From positions 1 through 64,000 of the forward strand of contig JAEUNZ010000040.1 in the NCBI GenBank assembly GCA_016790965.1: 64,000 nt of DNA, written 5' to 3'. The notes beneath the pieces are model-generated. The model was given only the letters and a program-made list of their open reading frames with translations, was not told the origin of the DNA and ran no database searches. This stretch comes from SSSZ01 sp016790965. GTDB lineage: Bacteria > Pseudomonadota > Gammaproteobacteria > Burkholderiales > Rhodocyclaceae. Below, piece after piece: positions 27,526 through 36,361 of the stretch. Within the stretch, counting starts at the first letter, position 1; every line of letters begins with the position of its first letter. Made by a program: the position numbers and the translations under genes.

Positions 27526-28658
27526 GCGACCCGACCCTGGCCCTGGCGACCGCCTTGCTCGCCAGGGCGTCCGTCACGCCCGCCGACGGCGGCTGTATGG
27601 ACCTCATCGCCGAGCGCCTTGCGCCCCTGGGCTTCAAGGCGGAATCCATCAAGCGCGGCGGCGTCACCAATCTGTGGGCCCGGCGCGGCACGGCCAAGCC
27701 CCTCTTCTGCTTCGCCGGCCATACCGACGTGGTCCCCACCGGCCCCCTGGAGGCCTGGACCTCGCCCCCCTTCGCCCCGGAAATCCGTGACGGCCGGCTG
27801 TACGGTCGCGGCGCCGCGGACATGAAATCCTCCATCGCTGCCTCGGTCACCGCGGTGGAAGCCTTCGTCGCCGCCCATCCGCAGCACCCCGGCTCCATCG
27901 CCTTCCTGCTCACCTCGGACGAGGAAGGCGATGCCGTCGACGGCACGGTCGCCGTGGTCGAAGCCTTGCAGGCCCGGGGCGAAACCCTCGACTACTGCAT
28001 CATCGGCGAACCCACCTCGGTGAACACCCTGGGCGACATGGTCAAGAACGGGCGCCGCGGCTCCCTCTCCGGCACCCTCAGGGTCAAGGGCGTCCAATGC
28101 CACATCGCCTACCCCCACCTGGGCCGCAACCCCATCCACGAGGCGGCGCCGGCCCTGGCCGAACTGGCCGCCACCGAGTGGGACCGGGGCAATGAATACT
28201 TCCCCCCCACCACTTGGCAGGTCTCCAACATCCATGGCGGCACCGGCGCTACCAACGTGGTGCCGGGGCTACTGGAGATCAAGTTCAACTTCCGCTTTGC
28301 CACGGCCAGCACGCCGGAATCGCTGCAGGAACGCCTCACCGCCATCCTCGACCGCCACGGCCTCGCCTACGACCTGGCCTGGACCCTGGGCGCCCGCCCC
28401 TTCCTCACCGGCCGCGGCCCCCTGGCGGACGCCGCCATGGCCGCCATCCGCGCCGAATGCGGCATCGAGACCGAACTGTCCACCACCGGCGGCACCTCCG
28501 ACGGCCGCTTCATCGCCGACATCTGCCCTCAGCTCCTGGAAATCGGCCCAGTGAACGCCACCAGCCACAAAATCGACGAGCATGTCGAGGTCGCCGCCCT
28601 GCCGCGCCTCTCGGCCCTCTACCGCCGCATCCTGGAAAGCCTCCTCCTGCCGCGATGA
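27522..28658 (+). CDS. dapE: Succinyl-diaminopimelate desuccinylase
   Basis: This is a 378-aa M20 family zinc enzyme starting at GTG 27522, which overlaps the pilU stop. Metal and catalytic residues sit in CFAGHTDVVPTG, GRGAADMKSS, SDEEGDAVDG and, near the end, SHKIDEHVE. It hydrolyses N-succinyl-LL-diaminopimelate to LL-diaminopimelate and succinate, following DapC. Its stop overlaps the prmB start (ATGA), so dapE and prmB are coupled. Confidence 0.96.
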   Translation: MSDPTLALATALLARASVTPADGGCMDLIAERLAPLGFKAESIKRGGVTNLWARRGTAKPLFCFAGHTDVVPTGPLEAWTSPPFAPEIRDGRLYGRGAADMKSSIAASVTAVEAFVAAHPQHPGSIAFLLTSDEEGDAVDGTVAVVEALQARGETLDYCIIGEPTSVNTLGDMVKNGRRGSLSGTLRVKGVQCHIAYPHLGRNPIHEAAPALAELAATEWDRGNEYFPPTTWQVSNIHGGTGATNVVPGLLEIKFNFRFATASTPESLQERLTAILDRHGLAYDLAWTLGARPFLTGRGPLADAAMAAIRAECGIETELSTTGGTSDGRFIADICPQLLEIGPVNATSHKIDEHVEVAALPRLSALYRRILESLLLPR

Positions 28659-29554
28659 GTGCCGACCCCGCCCGCCACGAACTGCACACCCTGCGGGATT
28701 TTCTGCGTCTGGCCGTGAGCCGCTTCAACGCCGCCGGTCTCTTCTTCGGCCACGGCAGCGACAACGCCTGGGACGAGGCGGTATACCTCTGCCTGCACAC
28801 CCTGCACCTGCCCCTGGACCGCCTGGAGCCCTTTCTCGACGCCCGCCTGCTGGACGACGAAAAATACAAGCTCCTCAAGATTCTCCAGCGTCGCGTCGAC
28901 GAACGCCTGCCCGCCGCCTACCTCACCGGCGAGGCCTGGCTGGCGGGGCACCGCTTCGCCGTGGACGAGCGGGTCATCGTCCCCCGCTCCTTCATCGCCG
29001 AACTGCTTGACGAGCAACTGGCTCCCTGGATCGACGACCCCCATGCCGTCGGCGCAGTCCTCGACCTGTGCACCGGCTCGGGCTGCCTCGCCATACTGGC
29101 TGCCCTGGCCTTCCCCGCCGCCCATGTGGACGCCGCCGATATTTCCCCCGACGCCCTCGCCGTGGCCCGGCGCAACGTCGCCGACTACGGCCTGGCCGAC
29201 CGGATCGAACCCTTGCGCTCGGACGCCTTCGCTGCCCTGGCCGGCCGGCGCTACGACCTCATCCTCTCCAACCCCCCCTACGTGGACGCCCCCTCGGTGG
29301 CCGCCCTGCCGCCGGAATACCGCCACGAGCCCGCCATCGCCCTGGGCTCCGGGGAGGACGGCCTCGACTTCACCCGCGTCCTCCTGGCCCGGGCCCGCCG
29401 CCACTTGAACCCCGGGGGACTCCTGGTGGTGGAAATCGGCCACAACCGGGACGCCCTGGAAGCGGCCTACCCGGACCTCCCCTTCACCTGGCTCGACACC
29501 CGGGCGGGCGACCAGTACGTCTTCCTGCTGCGGCAAGAGGAACTGCCGGATTGA
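28655..29554 (+). CDS. prmB: Ribosomal protein L3 N5-glutamine methyltransferase
   Basis: This is a 299-aa protein starting at ATG 28655 (ATGA with dapE). SAM-binding motif I is VLDLCTGSGCLAI and the catalytic glutamine-binding motif is LSNPPYV. It also has the PrmB/HemK-type N-terminal helical domain (HELHTLRDFLRLAVSRF, then VYLCLHTLHLPL). The TLHLPLD stretch is typical for PrmB rather than PrmC. It methylates a conserved Gln of ribosomal protein L3. It is the last gene of the dapC-dapD-pilU-dapE-prmB unit. Confidence 0.94.
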   Translation: MSADPARHELHTLRDFLRLAVSRFNAAGLFFGHGSDNAWDEAVYLCLHTLHLPLDRLEPFLDARLLDDEKYKLLKILQRRVDERLPAAYLTGEAWLAGHRFAVDERVIVPRSFIAELLDEQLAPWIDDPHAVGAVLDLCTGSGCLAILAALAFPAAHVDAADISPDALAVARRNVADYGLADRIEPLRSDAFAALAGRRYDLILSNPPYVDAPSVAALPPEYRHEPAIALGSGEDGLDFTRVLLARARRHLNPGGLLVVEIGHNRDALEAAYPDLPFTWLDTRAGDQYVFLLRQEELPD

Positions 29555-29645
29555 CCGGCCGCGGGCCGGCGGTGACGCCGGGAAACGCGAAAAAACTGTC
29601 GGAGGCTTTTACACCCCTGACTAAAGTCATAGCAGCAAAAAACGT

Positions 29646-29658
29646 TAACAAATTGATT
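29646..29658 (-). promoter_or_regulatory. IHF-like site upstream of sigma-54 promoter
   Basis: On the minus strand the sequence AATCAATTTGTTA fits the IHF consensus WATCAANNNNTTR at every defined position. It lies in an AT-rich island about 20-30 bases upstream of the -24 element, where IHF usually bends DNA to bring an enhancer-bound activator to sigma-54 polymerase. Confidence 0.5.
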
Positions 29659-29677
29659 TATAGTGATATTTTGTTTG

Positions 29678-29693
29678 TGGCACGGGACGTGCT
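29678..29693 (+). promoter_or_regulatory. Sigma-54 promoter of the PEP-CTERM gene
   Basis: TGGCACGGGACGTGCT matches the -24/-12 consensus TGGCACG-N4-TTGC at all defined positions except one T of the -12 box. GG is at 29679-29680 and GC at 29691-29692, the required spacing. The start codon lies 46 bases downstream with GGAG before it. PEP-CTERM genes in several bacteria are known to be driven by RpoN together with PrsK/PrsR. Confidence 0.75.
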
Positions 29694-29738
29694 TAATTCG
29701 CTCCGTCACTAACTTGAACCCGTTCCCCGGAGCCCACC

Positions 29739-30365
29739 ATGAAAAAACTCGTCAAATCCGCTCTCGCCGCCGCCCTCCTGGCCACCGGCTTCGCCGCCAA
29801 CGCCGCCGTGCTGTCCACCACCAACAGCACCTACGGCATTTTTGATGCCAGCTCCGGTAGCCGCTTGCTCTCCCTGGGCGCCGGCGCCATCGCCGACGTC
29901 AATATCGCCATCACCTTCTCCAAGTGCGACGACCCGGGCGTCAGCGGCGGAACGGCCTGCGTCAATCCGGGCGGATCCTTCGACCGTGAAATCGTCTTCC
30001 GCCTGACCAGCCCTGGCGGCACCGTGGTCAATCTGGTGAACCAGGATACCTACCCCGGTCACTCCAGCGCCGGCGTCGTCACCATCAGCTTCGACGACGA
30101 GGCTGCCAGCACGGTTGGCGGCGGTGCCGTCACCGGCGGCAGCTTCCGCCCCGTGGGCAGCCTGGCCTCCTTCGACGGCCAAGACGCCTTCGGCGACTGG
30201 ACTCTGTTCATCCAGGACACCGTCGGTGCCGACCCCCTGGAGTTCTTCTCCGCCACCCTGACCGTCACCACCCGGGGCGGCAACGTGCCCGAACCCGGTT
30301 CCCTGGCGCTTCTGGGCCTGGGCTTCGCCGGTCTGGCCGCTGCCCGCCGCCGCAAGACCGCCTGA
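29739..30365 (+). CDS. PEP-CTERM sorting-domain exported protein with P-domain-like core
   Basis: This is a 208-aa protein with a signal peptide at 1-22 (MKKLVKSALAAALLATGFAANA). The C-terminus has the sorting signal VPEPGSLALLGLGFAGLAAARRRK: PEP motif, hydrophobic helix, basic tail. Such proteins are processed by exosortase and associated with exopolysaccharide and floc formation. The middle has one cysteine pair (KCDDPGV, then TACVNPG). The FRLTSPGGTVVNLV and DAFGDWTLFIQDTVG segments resemble the proprotein-convertase P domain. A sigma-54 promoter precedes it and a hairpin terminator follows, so it is monocistronic. No exosortase gene is in the window. Confidence 0.9.
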   Translation: MKKLVKSALAAALLATGFAANAAVLSTTNSTYGIFDASSGSRLLSLGAGAIADVNIAITFSKCDDPGVSGGTACVNPGGSFDREIVFRLTSPGGTVVNLVNQDTYPGHSSAGVVTISFDDEAASTVGGGAVTGGSFRPVGSLASFDGQDAFGDWTLFIQDTVGADPLEFFSATLTVTTRGGNVPEPGSLALLGLGFAGLAAARRRKTA

Positions 30366-30387
30366 TCCTGATTCGGTCTCGCACCAG

Positions 30388-30416
30388 AAGCCCCCGCCCT
30401 GCGGGGGCTTTTTCTT
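30388..30416 (+). terminator. Rho-independent terminator after the PEP-CTERM gene
   Basis: A perfect 10-bp stem AAGCCCCCGC / GCGGGGGCTT with a CCT loop is followed by TTTCTTT. It lies 22 bases after the PEP-CTERM stop codon. Confidence 0.9.
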
Positions 30417-30476
30417 TGGGCCGTCGGTCCGGGGCGGCCCTTGCTATACTGGCCCGCATCTTTCGGGAGCCGCGCC

Positions 30477-30755
30477 ATGAGCCACAAGCATCTCCACCTC
30501 TTGCAGGCCATCTATCACGATCCGCTGAGCGCCAACATCCACTGGCGCGAAGTCGAATCGCTACTCACCCACCTGGGCGCCACGGTGGAATCCAGCCACG
30601 GGGCGCGTTTCCGGGTGCTGCTCAACCGGCAGGAGTTTTTCCTGCACCATCCCCACAACAGCACTACCTGCTCCAAGCAGGACATCAAGCATCTGCGGGA
30701 ATGCCTGGCCCGGGCGGGGGTGACCCTGTCCGCCTACGAGCAGGGCGGCGGCTGA
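30477..30755 (+). CDS. HicA-family protein without a HicB partner
   Basis: This is a 92-aa protein from ATG 30477 with CGGGAG seven bases upstream. The pattern IHWREVESLLTHLGATVESSHGARFRV, then FFLHHPH, then KHLRECLARAGV matches the small HicA/YcfA dsRBD-like fold, including the SH pair in place of the GSHH catalytic motif. HicA toxins cleave mRNA and usually pair with HicB. Neither neighbour is a HicB (upstream PEP-CTERM, downstream convergent purL), so this is a solo member, probably no longer a toxin. A -10-like TATACT is at 30445-30450. Confidence 0.7.
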   Translation: MSHKHLHLLQAIYHDPLSANIHWREVESLLTHLGATVESSHGARFRVLLNRQEFFLHHPHNSTTCSKQDIKHLRECLARAGVTLSAYEQGGG

Positions 30756-30836
30756 GGAAGCGCCGCCCCTCGCCCTGGGCAGGCGCAAGGGCGTTTGCCG
30801 CTGAAACGAGGACTGCGGTGAGCCCGGATGACGGCT

Positions 30837-33800
30837 TCAGCCCACCCAGCGGCGGGCGTTCCGGAACATGCGCATCCAGGGGGAATCCTCACCCCAGCCA
30901 TCGGGATGCCAGGACATCTGCACGCTGCGGAAGACCCGCTCCGGGTGCGGCATCATGATGGTGAAGCGCCCATCCGCCGTGGTCACCGCCGTGAGCCCCC
31001 CCGGGGAACCGTTGGGGTTGTAGGGATAGGCCTGGGTGGCCTCGCCTCGGTTGTCGATATAGCGCAGGGCGCCATGCACCTTGCCGGCATCGGCTTGCAC
31101 GTCGAAGACGGCCCGGCCCTCGCCGTGGGAAACGACGATGGGAATCCGCGAACCGGCCATCCCGGCAAAGAAGAGCGAGTGCGACTCGAGCACCTCGGTG
31201 AGCACGAAGCGGGCCTCGAACTGCTCCACCGTGTTGCGGCGGAAGGCGGGCCAGGCTTCGGCCCCGGGCACCAGGGACTTCAGGGCGCTCATCATCTGGC
31301 AGCCGTTGCACACCCCCAGGGCGAAAGTGTCGCGGCGCGCGAAAAAGGCGGCGAATTCATCGCGGCAGCCGGCGTGCATGAGGATGGTCTTGGCCCAGCC
31401 CTGGCCTGCCCCCAGGACGTCGCCGTAGGAGAAGCCACCGCAGGCCACCAGGCCCTTGAAATCCCTCAGGCTGACGCGGCCGGCCAGCAGGTCGCTCATA
31501 TGGACATCGACGGCCTTGAAACCGGCCCGGTCGAAGGCGGCGGCCATTTCGTAATGGCTGTTCACGCCCTGCTCGCGCAGGATGGCCAGGGGCGGCCGAT
31601 GGCCGATGGCGATGTAGGCGGCCGCAATGTCCTCCGCCGGGTCGAAGCCGAGGCGCGGCGAGAGACCGGGGTCGCCGGCATCCAGGATGCGGTCGTATTC
31701 CTCTTGGGCGCAGGCGGGATTGTCACGCCGCGCCTGCATATGAAAGCTGGTCTCGGACCAGGCCCGGCGCAAGTCGATGCGGGATTCCCGCAGCACCTTG
31801 CGGGCGTTGCGCACGACGCGGATTTCGTCGCCCTCGTTGGGGTGACCGACGAAATGGTAGGGCACGCGGCTGGCCCGCAGGACCGCAGTGATCTTCTCCC
31901 GGTCGACGCGACGGGTCTGGATGAGGGCGCCGAGTTCCTCATTGAACAGGGCGCGCACCAGAAGTTCGAAGGAGCGGCCGCCCAGCAGCTCGGGCTTCTT
32001 CTCGTTGCCGTCCACGTCGTGGAGCAGCGGGTCGTAGCACAGGCCGTCGAGGTCCAGGGTGACGCCGCAATGGCCCGCGAAGGCCATTTCGCAGGCGCAG
32101 ACAAAGAGCCCCCCGTCGGAGCGATCGTGGTAAGCCAAGATCAGGCCCTCGCGATTGAGGCGCTGGACGGCGTCGAAGAGGCCCTTGAGGCGTGCCGGAT
32201 CGTCGAGGTCGGGCGCATCGCTGCCGGTAGCGCCATAGACCTGGGCGAGAGCCGATCCCCCCAGGCGATTGGAGCCCAGATCGAGAAGGATGAGCTCGCT
32301 TTCACCCAGGTCGGTACGCAACTGCGGCGTCAGGGTGCGCCGCACATCTTCCACCGGCGCAAAGGCCGTGACGATGAGGGAAAGCGGCGACACCACCTGC
32401 TTCTTTTCCCCGCCCTCTTCCCAGGCGGTGCGCATGGACAGGGAATCCTTGCCCACCGGAATCGAGACCCCCAGGCCCTTGCACAGGGCGGCAACGGCCT
32501 CCACCGTGGCAAAGAGCCGCGCATCCTCCCCCGGGACGCCGCAGGGGGCCATCCAGTTGGCCGAGAGCTTGACGCGGCCCAGCTCGCCCACCGCTGCCGC
32601 CGCCAGGTTGGTGATGGCTTCGCCCACCGCCATGCGGCCCGAAGCGGGGGCGTCAAGTACTGCCACCGGGGTCCGCTCGCCCAGGGCGAAGGCTTCGCCC
32701 AGATAGCCCTGGTAGGCCATGGTGGTCACCGCCACGTCGGCCACCGGCACCTGCCAGGGGCCGACCATCTGGTCCCGGGCGGTCATTCCACCGACCGAGC
32801 GGTCGCCGATGGAAATCAGGAAGGTCTTGTCGGCCACCGTCGGCAGGCGCAGGACGCGATACGCGGCGTCCTTCAATTCCAGAGCGGCGGCATCGAAAGG
32901 CACGAAAGAAGGCGGCAGGCTGGTCACCTCCCGGGTCATGCGGGGCGGCTTGCCCAGCAGGGCCTCCATTTCCATATCGACGGGATTGACGCCGAAATGG
33001 GCGTCGGTGACCGTCAGGTGGCCGTCGGCGGTGGCCTCGCCGACCACGGCAAAGGGACAGCGCTCCCTTTCGCACAGGGCCTGGAATTCGGCGAGACGGC
33101 CCGGCGGAATGGCCAGCACGTAGCGCTCCTGGGATTCGTTGGACCAGATCTCCGCCGGCGACATGCCCGGCTCCTCGATGGGCACCCGGCGCAGTTCGAA
33201 ATGGGCGCCGACGCCGCCGGAATGGGCCAGTTCCGGCAGGGCGTTGGACACGCCCCCCGCCCCCACGTCGTGGATCGAGAGGATGGGATTGCCGTCCCCC
33301 GGCGCCTGGCCGTCGCCCCGGGGCGCCCCCATTTGCCAGCAGCGATCGATGACTTCCTGAGCGCGGCGCTGGATTTCCGGATTGCCCCGCTGCACCGAGG
33401 CGAAGTCCAGATCCTCGCTATTGACCCCGGCACTCATGGACGAGGCGGCACCGCCCCCCAGGCCGATGAGCATGCCCGGTCCGCCCAGTTGCACGAAACG
33501 GGTGCCCGCCGGAAAGGTCTCGGCCTTGAAGGACTGCCCCGCTTCGATATTGCCGATGCCACCGGCGATCATGATGGGCTTGTGGTAGCCCCGAACAGTG
33601 TCGCCCACGGCCTGCTCGAAGGTACGGAAATAGCCGGCCAGGTTGGGGCGGCCGAATTCGTTGTTGAAAGCGGCGGCGCCGATGGGCCCCTCGAGCATGA
33701 TGTCCAGTGCCGAAGCGATGCGGGACGGCCGGCCGTAGGGCTGTTCCCAGGGCCGGGGAGCCTCGGGAAGGCCGAGGTTGGACACCGAAAAGCCACACAG

Positions 33801-34796
33801 GCCGGCCTTGGGCTTGGACCCGCGCCCGGTGGCCCCCTCGTCGCGGATTTCGCCGCCGGAACCGGTGGAGGCGCCGGGGAAAGGCGAAATGGCCGTCGGG
33901 TGATTATGGGTTTCCACCTTGGTCAGGATATGAGTCAGTTCCTGGCGGTAGCCGTAGGCGCCGTCGGGGCCGGGGTAGAAGCGGGGAATTTCCGCCCCTT
34001 CGATGATCGAGGCATTGTCGGCATAGGCCATCACGGTGCCCTGGGGATGGGCGGCGTGGGTCTCGCGGATCATGCCGAAGAGCGTCCTGTCCTTCTTCTC
34101 GCCATCCACGATCCACGAAGCATTGAAAATCTTGTGGCGGCAATGTTCGGAATTGGCCTGGGCGAACATCATCAATTCCACGTCGGTGGGATTGCGCCCC
34201 GCGGCGCCGAAGAGTTCGACCAGGTAATCGACCTCGTCCTCGGAAAGCGCAAGTCCCAGGCTGGCGTTGGCCTCCACCAGGGCCGGCCGGCCGCCGCCCA
34301 GGACATCCACCGTGGCCAGGGGGCGCGGCTCGAAATGGCGAAAAAGCTCGCCTGCCGACGCGAAGGCGTCCAGCACGGTCTCGGTCATGCGGTCGTGCAA
34401 CAGCGCCGCGACGGCCCGGCGCTCATCGCCGGCCAGGGCCCGGTCGCCCTCCAACACCACGCGGAAGGCAATGCCGCGCTCGATACGCTCCACCGCCTCC
34501 AGACCGCAGTTCCAGGCGATGTCGGTGGCCTTGGACGACCAGGGCGAAATGGTGCCGATGCGCGGCACTACCAGAAAGAGTTCTCCGTCCTCGCCCCCCG
34601 CCGGACGTTCCTCCAGAAGGTCCGCCAGGCGCCTCCGTTCCTCGTCGTTCAGCGGACGTTTCAGAGCCGCCACATGCCAGTAGTCCGCCTCCACCCGGGA
34701 GACCCCGGGCAAGGCTTCCCCGAGGCGGTCGTGCAGGCGTTGCAGGCGAAAGGCGGAAAAGGCGGAATCGCCCTTGAGGCAAAGGATGGCGGCCAT
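30837..34796 (-). CDS. purL: Phosphoribosylformylglycinamidine synthase (large, single-chain type)
   Basis: This is a 1319-aa protein, the normal size of the proteobacterial single-chain enzyme. ATG 34796 (MAAILCLKGDSAFSAFR) is the family start; 75 upstream in-frame codons are not protein-like. Domains: N-terminal PurS-like (residues about 1-150), linker, two AIRS-type synthetase halves (including SIHDVGAGGVSNALPELAHSGG and AYHDRSDGG), and a C-terminal class I glutaminase with nucleophile C1163 in LGVCNGCQMM and a late SHGEGRAVF. It converts FGAR to FGAM in purine synthesis. It is divergent from the exonuclease gene at 34979 and convergent with the HicA-like gene. Confidence 0.97.
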   Translation of the reverse strand: MAAILCLKGDSAFSAFRLQRLHDRLGEALPGVSRVEADYWHVAALKRPLNDEERRRLADLLEERPAGGEDGELFLVVPRIGTISPWSSKATDIAWNCGLEAVERIERGIAFRVVLEGDRALAGDERRAVAALLHDRMTETVLDAFASAGELFRHFEPRPLATVDVLGGGRPALVEANASLGLALSEDEVDYLVELFGAAGRNPTDVELMMFAQANSEHCRHKIFNASWIVDGEKKDRTLFGMIRETHAAHPQGTVMAYADNASIIEGAEIPRFYPGPDGAYGYRQELTHILTKVETHNHPTAISPFPGASTGSGGEIRDEGATGRGSKPKAGLCGFSVSNLGLPEAPRPWEQPYGRPSRIASALDIMLEGPIGAAAFNNEFGRPNLAGYFRTFEQAVGDTVRGYHKPIMIAGGIGNIEAGQSFKAETFPAGTRFVQLGGPGMLIGLGGGAASSMSAGVNSEDLDFASVQRGNPEIQRRAQEVIDRCWQMGAPRGDGQAPGDGNPILSIHDVGAGGVSNALPELAHSGGVGAHFELRRVPIEEPGMSPAEIWSNESQERYVLAIPPGRLAEFQALCERERCPFAVVGEATADGHLTVTDAHFGVNPVDMEMEALLGKPPRMTREVTSLPPSFVPFDAAALELKDAAYRVLRLPTVADKTFLISIGDRSVGGMTARDQMVGPWQVPVADVAVTTMAYQGYLGEAFALGERTPVAVLDAPASGRMAVGEAITNLAAAAVGELGRVKLSANWMAPCGVPGEDARLFATVEAVAALCKGLGVSIPVGKDSLSMRTAWEEGGEKKQVVSPLSLIVTAFAPVEDVRRTLTPQLRTDLGESELILLDLGSNRLGGSALAQVYGATGSDAPDLDDPARLKGLFDAVQRLNREGLILAYHDRSDGGLFVCACEMAFAGHCGVTLDLDGLCYDPLLHDVDGNEKKPELLGGRSFELLVRALFNEELGALIQTRRVDREKITAVLRASRVPYHFVGHPNEGDEIRVVRNARKVLRESRIDLRRAWSETSFHMQARRDNPACAQEEYDRILDAGDPGLSPRLGFDPAEDIAAAYIAIGHRPPLAILREQGVNSHYEMAAAFDRAGFKAVDVHMSDLLAGRVSLRDFKGLVACGGFSYGDVLGAGQGWAKTILMHAGCRDEFAAFFARRDTFALGVCNGCQMMSALKSLVPGAEAWPAFRRNTVEQFEARFVLTEVLESHSLFFAGMAGSRIPIVVSHGEGRAVFDVQADAGKVHGALRYIDNRGEATQAYPYNPNGSPGGLTAVTTADGRFTIMMPHPERVFRSVQMSWHPDGWGEDSPWMRMFRNARRWVG

Positions 34797-34978
34797 GGTA
34801 TGCAGCTTGGGGGGGTCGGGGGGGAAGGGCGGCATTATACCCCAGGGCACCCCCTCTTCCCGGACGTCGGCGGGGTCCCTCCCGGGCGATGGCCTGCACG
34901 GCCGGAGCACGTACCGCTCCGGTCGAGACGGTCCTGCCTCCCGGGCGCAGCGGCCCTCACCCATGCGACAATCGCCCC

Positions 34979-36361
34979 ATGCAGCCCCTCGCCTTCGTCG
35001 ACCTGGAAACCACCGGCGCAACCGCCACCCAGGACCGCATCACCGAAATCGGCATCGTCGCCGTCGACGCCGACGGTGGCGTCGAAGAGTGGCAGCAACT
35101 GGTCAATCCCGGCACCCGCATCCCGCCCTTCATCGAACAGCTCACCGGCATTTCCAACGCCCTGGTGGCGGATGCCCCGCCCTTCTCCGCCGTGGCGGAG
35201 GAGGTGCTGCGCCGTCTGGCCGGGCGGCTGTTCATCGCCCACAACGCCCGTTTCGACTACGGCTTCCTCAAGAACGAGTTCCGGCGCCTGGGCCTGCCCT
35301 TTCGGGCGCCGGTACTGTGCACGGTCAAGCTTTCCCGCAGCCTCTTTCCCCAATACAAACGGCACAACCTGGACAGCCTGGCCGAACGCCATGGCCTGAT
35401 CGTCGACGGCCGTCACCGAGCCCTGGCCGACGCCCGCCTGATCTACCAGTTCTGGCAGAAGCTCCAGGACAGCCCCGGGCCGGAGGCCCTGGCCGCGGCG
35501 GTGAAGAAGCTCGATGCCCGCCCCAGCTTGCCAGCGGGGCTGGACCTCGCTGCGGTGGACGACTTGCCCGATACGCCCGGCGTCTATCTCTTCTACGGCG
35601 AAAACGATTTGCCGCTCTACGTGGGCAAGGCCAAGGACCTGCGCCGCCGGGTGCTCTCGCACTTTGCCGCCGACCACGGCTTGGCCAGGGAAATGGCCCT
35701 GGCCCAACAGGTGACCCGCATCGAGGTAATGGAGACCGCGGGGGAAATCGGCGCCCTCCTGCTGGAAGCCAGCCTGGTCAAGCGCCTGCACCCCTCCCAC
35801 AACCGCCAGTTGCGCAAGAATGAGGAGGTCTGCACCTGGACCCTGGGCGACGAGGGCGAAGGCTGGCTGCGCCCCCGCCTGCTCCCGGCAGCGGAGCTGG
35901 ATTTCCGCCATCCCCTGGCCTGCTACGGCCTGTTCAAGCACGCGCGGGAGGCCCAGGAAGCGCTGCGCGCCCTGGCCGATGCCCATCAGCTCTGCCTCAA
36001 ACTCACCGGCCTGGAGCCCGCCGCCCCAGGAAAACCCTGCTTCGCCCACCAGTTGCGCCGCTGCAAGGGCGCCTGCGTGGGCAAGGAGCCCCTCGCCCGG
36101 CACACGGTGCGCCTGGTGGGCGCGCTGGCCGGACTAAAGCTGGTGTCCTGGCCCCACCCCGGCCCCGCCCTCCTGCGCGAGGGCGAAACAGCCCACGTCA
36201 TCGACGCCTGGCGCCACCTGGGCAGCGTACGGGAGGAGTCGGACATCCACGCCCTCCTCGCCGCCCCGCTGCCGGCCTTCGACCGGGACATCTACCGCAT
36301 TCTCGCCAAACACGCCGCACAGTTGCTTCCCCTGCCCGCCCCTTTCCGGAGAGCCCCATGA
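34979..36361 (+). CDS. DnaQ-type 3'-5' exonuclease fused to a UvrC/Cho-type GIY-YIG nuclease
   Basis: This is a 460-aa protein. Residues 1 to about 165 are a DEDDh exonuclease: FVDLETTG (first Asp/Glu pair), IAHNARFDYGFL, and HRALADAR with the last His/Asp. Residues about 200-280 are a GIY-YIG nuclease: DTPGVYLFYGENDLPLYVGKAKDLRRRV, then EIGALLLEASLVKRLHPSHN. The rest resembles the Cho/UvrC C-terminal part, including a cysteine-bearing CFAHQLRRCKGACVG. The two-nuclease fusion is known in several bacteria and is thought to act in DNA repair, incising beside a lesion and trimming. Its stop overlaps creA (ATGA). Confidence 0.88.
   Translation: MQPLAFVDLETTGATATQDRITEIGIVAVDADGGVEEWQQLVNPGTRIPPFIEQLTGISNALVADAPPFSAVAEEVLRRLAGRLFIAHNARFDYGFLKNEFRRLGLPFRAPVLCTVKLSRSLFPQYKRHNLDSLAERHGLIVDGRHRALADARLIYQFWQKLQDSPGPEALAAAVKKLDARPSLPAGLDLAAVDDLPDTPGVYLFYGENDLPLYVGKAKDLRRRVLSHFAADHGLAREMALAQQVTRIEVMETAGEIGALLLEASLVKRLHPSHNRQLRKNEEVCTWTLGDEGEGWLRPRLLPAAELDFRHPLACYGLFKHAREAQEALRALADAHQLCLKLTGLEPAAPGKPCFAHQLRRCKGACVGKEPLARHTVRLVGALAGLKLVSWPHPGPALLREGETAHVIDAWRHLGSVREESDIHALLAAPLPAFDRDIYRILAKHAAQLLPLPAPFRRAP

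Noticed and set aside
30828..35399. 1523-codon plus-strand frame opposite purL
   Set aside because: It is antisense to a complete, motif-rich purL and begins inside the divergent exonuclease frame region; it has no domain or ribosome site. It is a codon-bias artefact.
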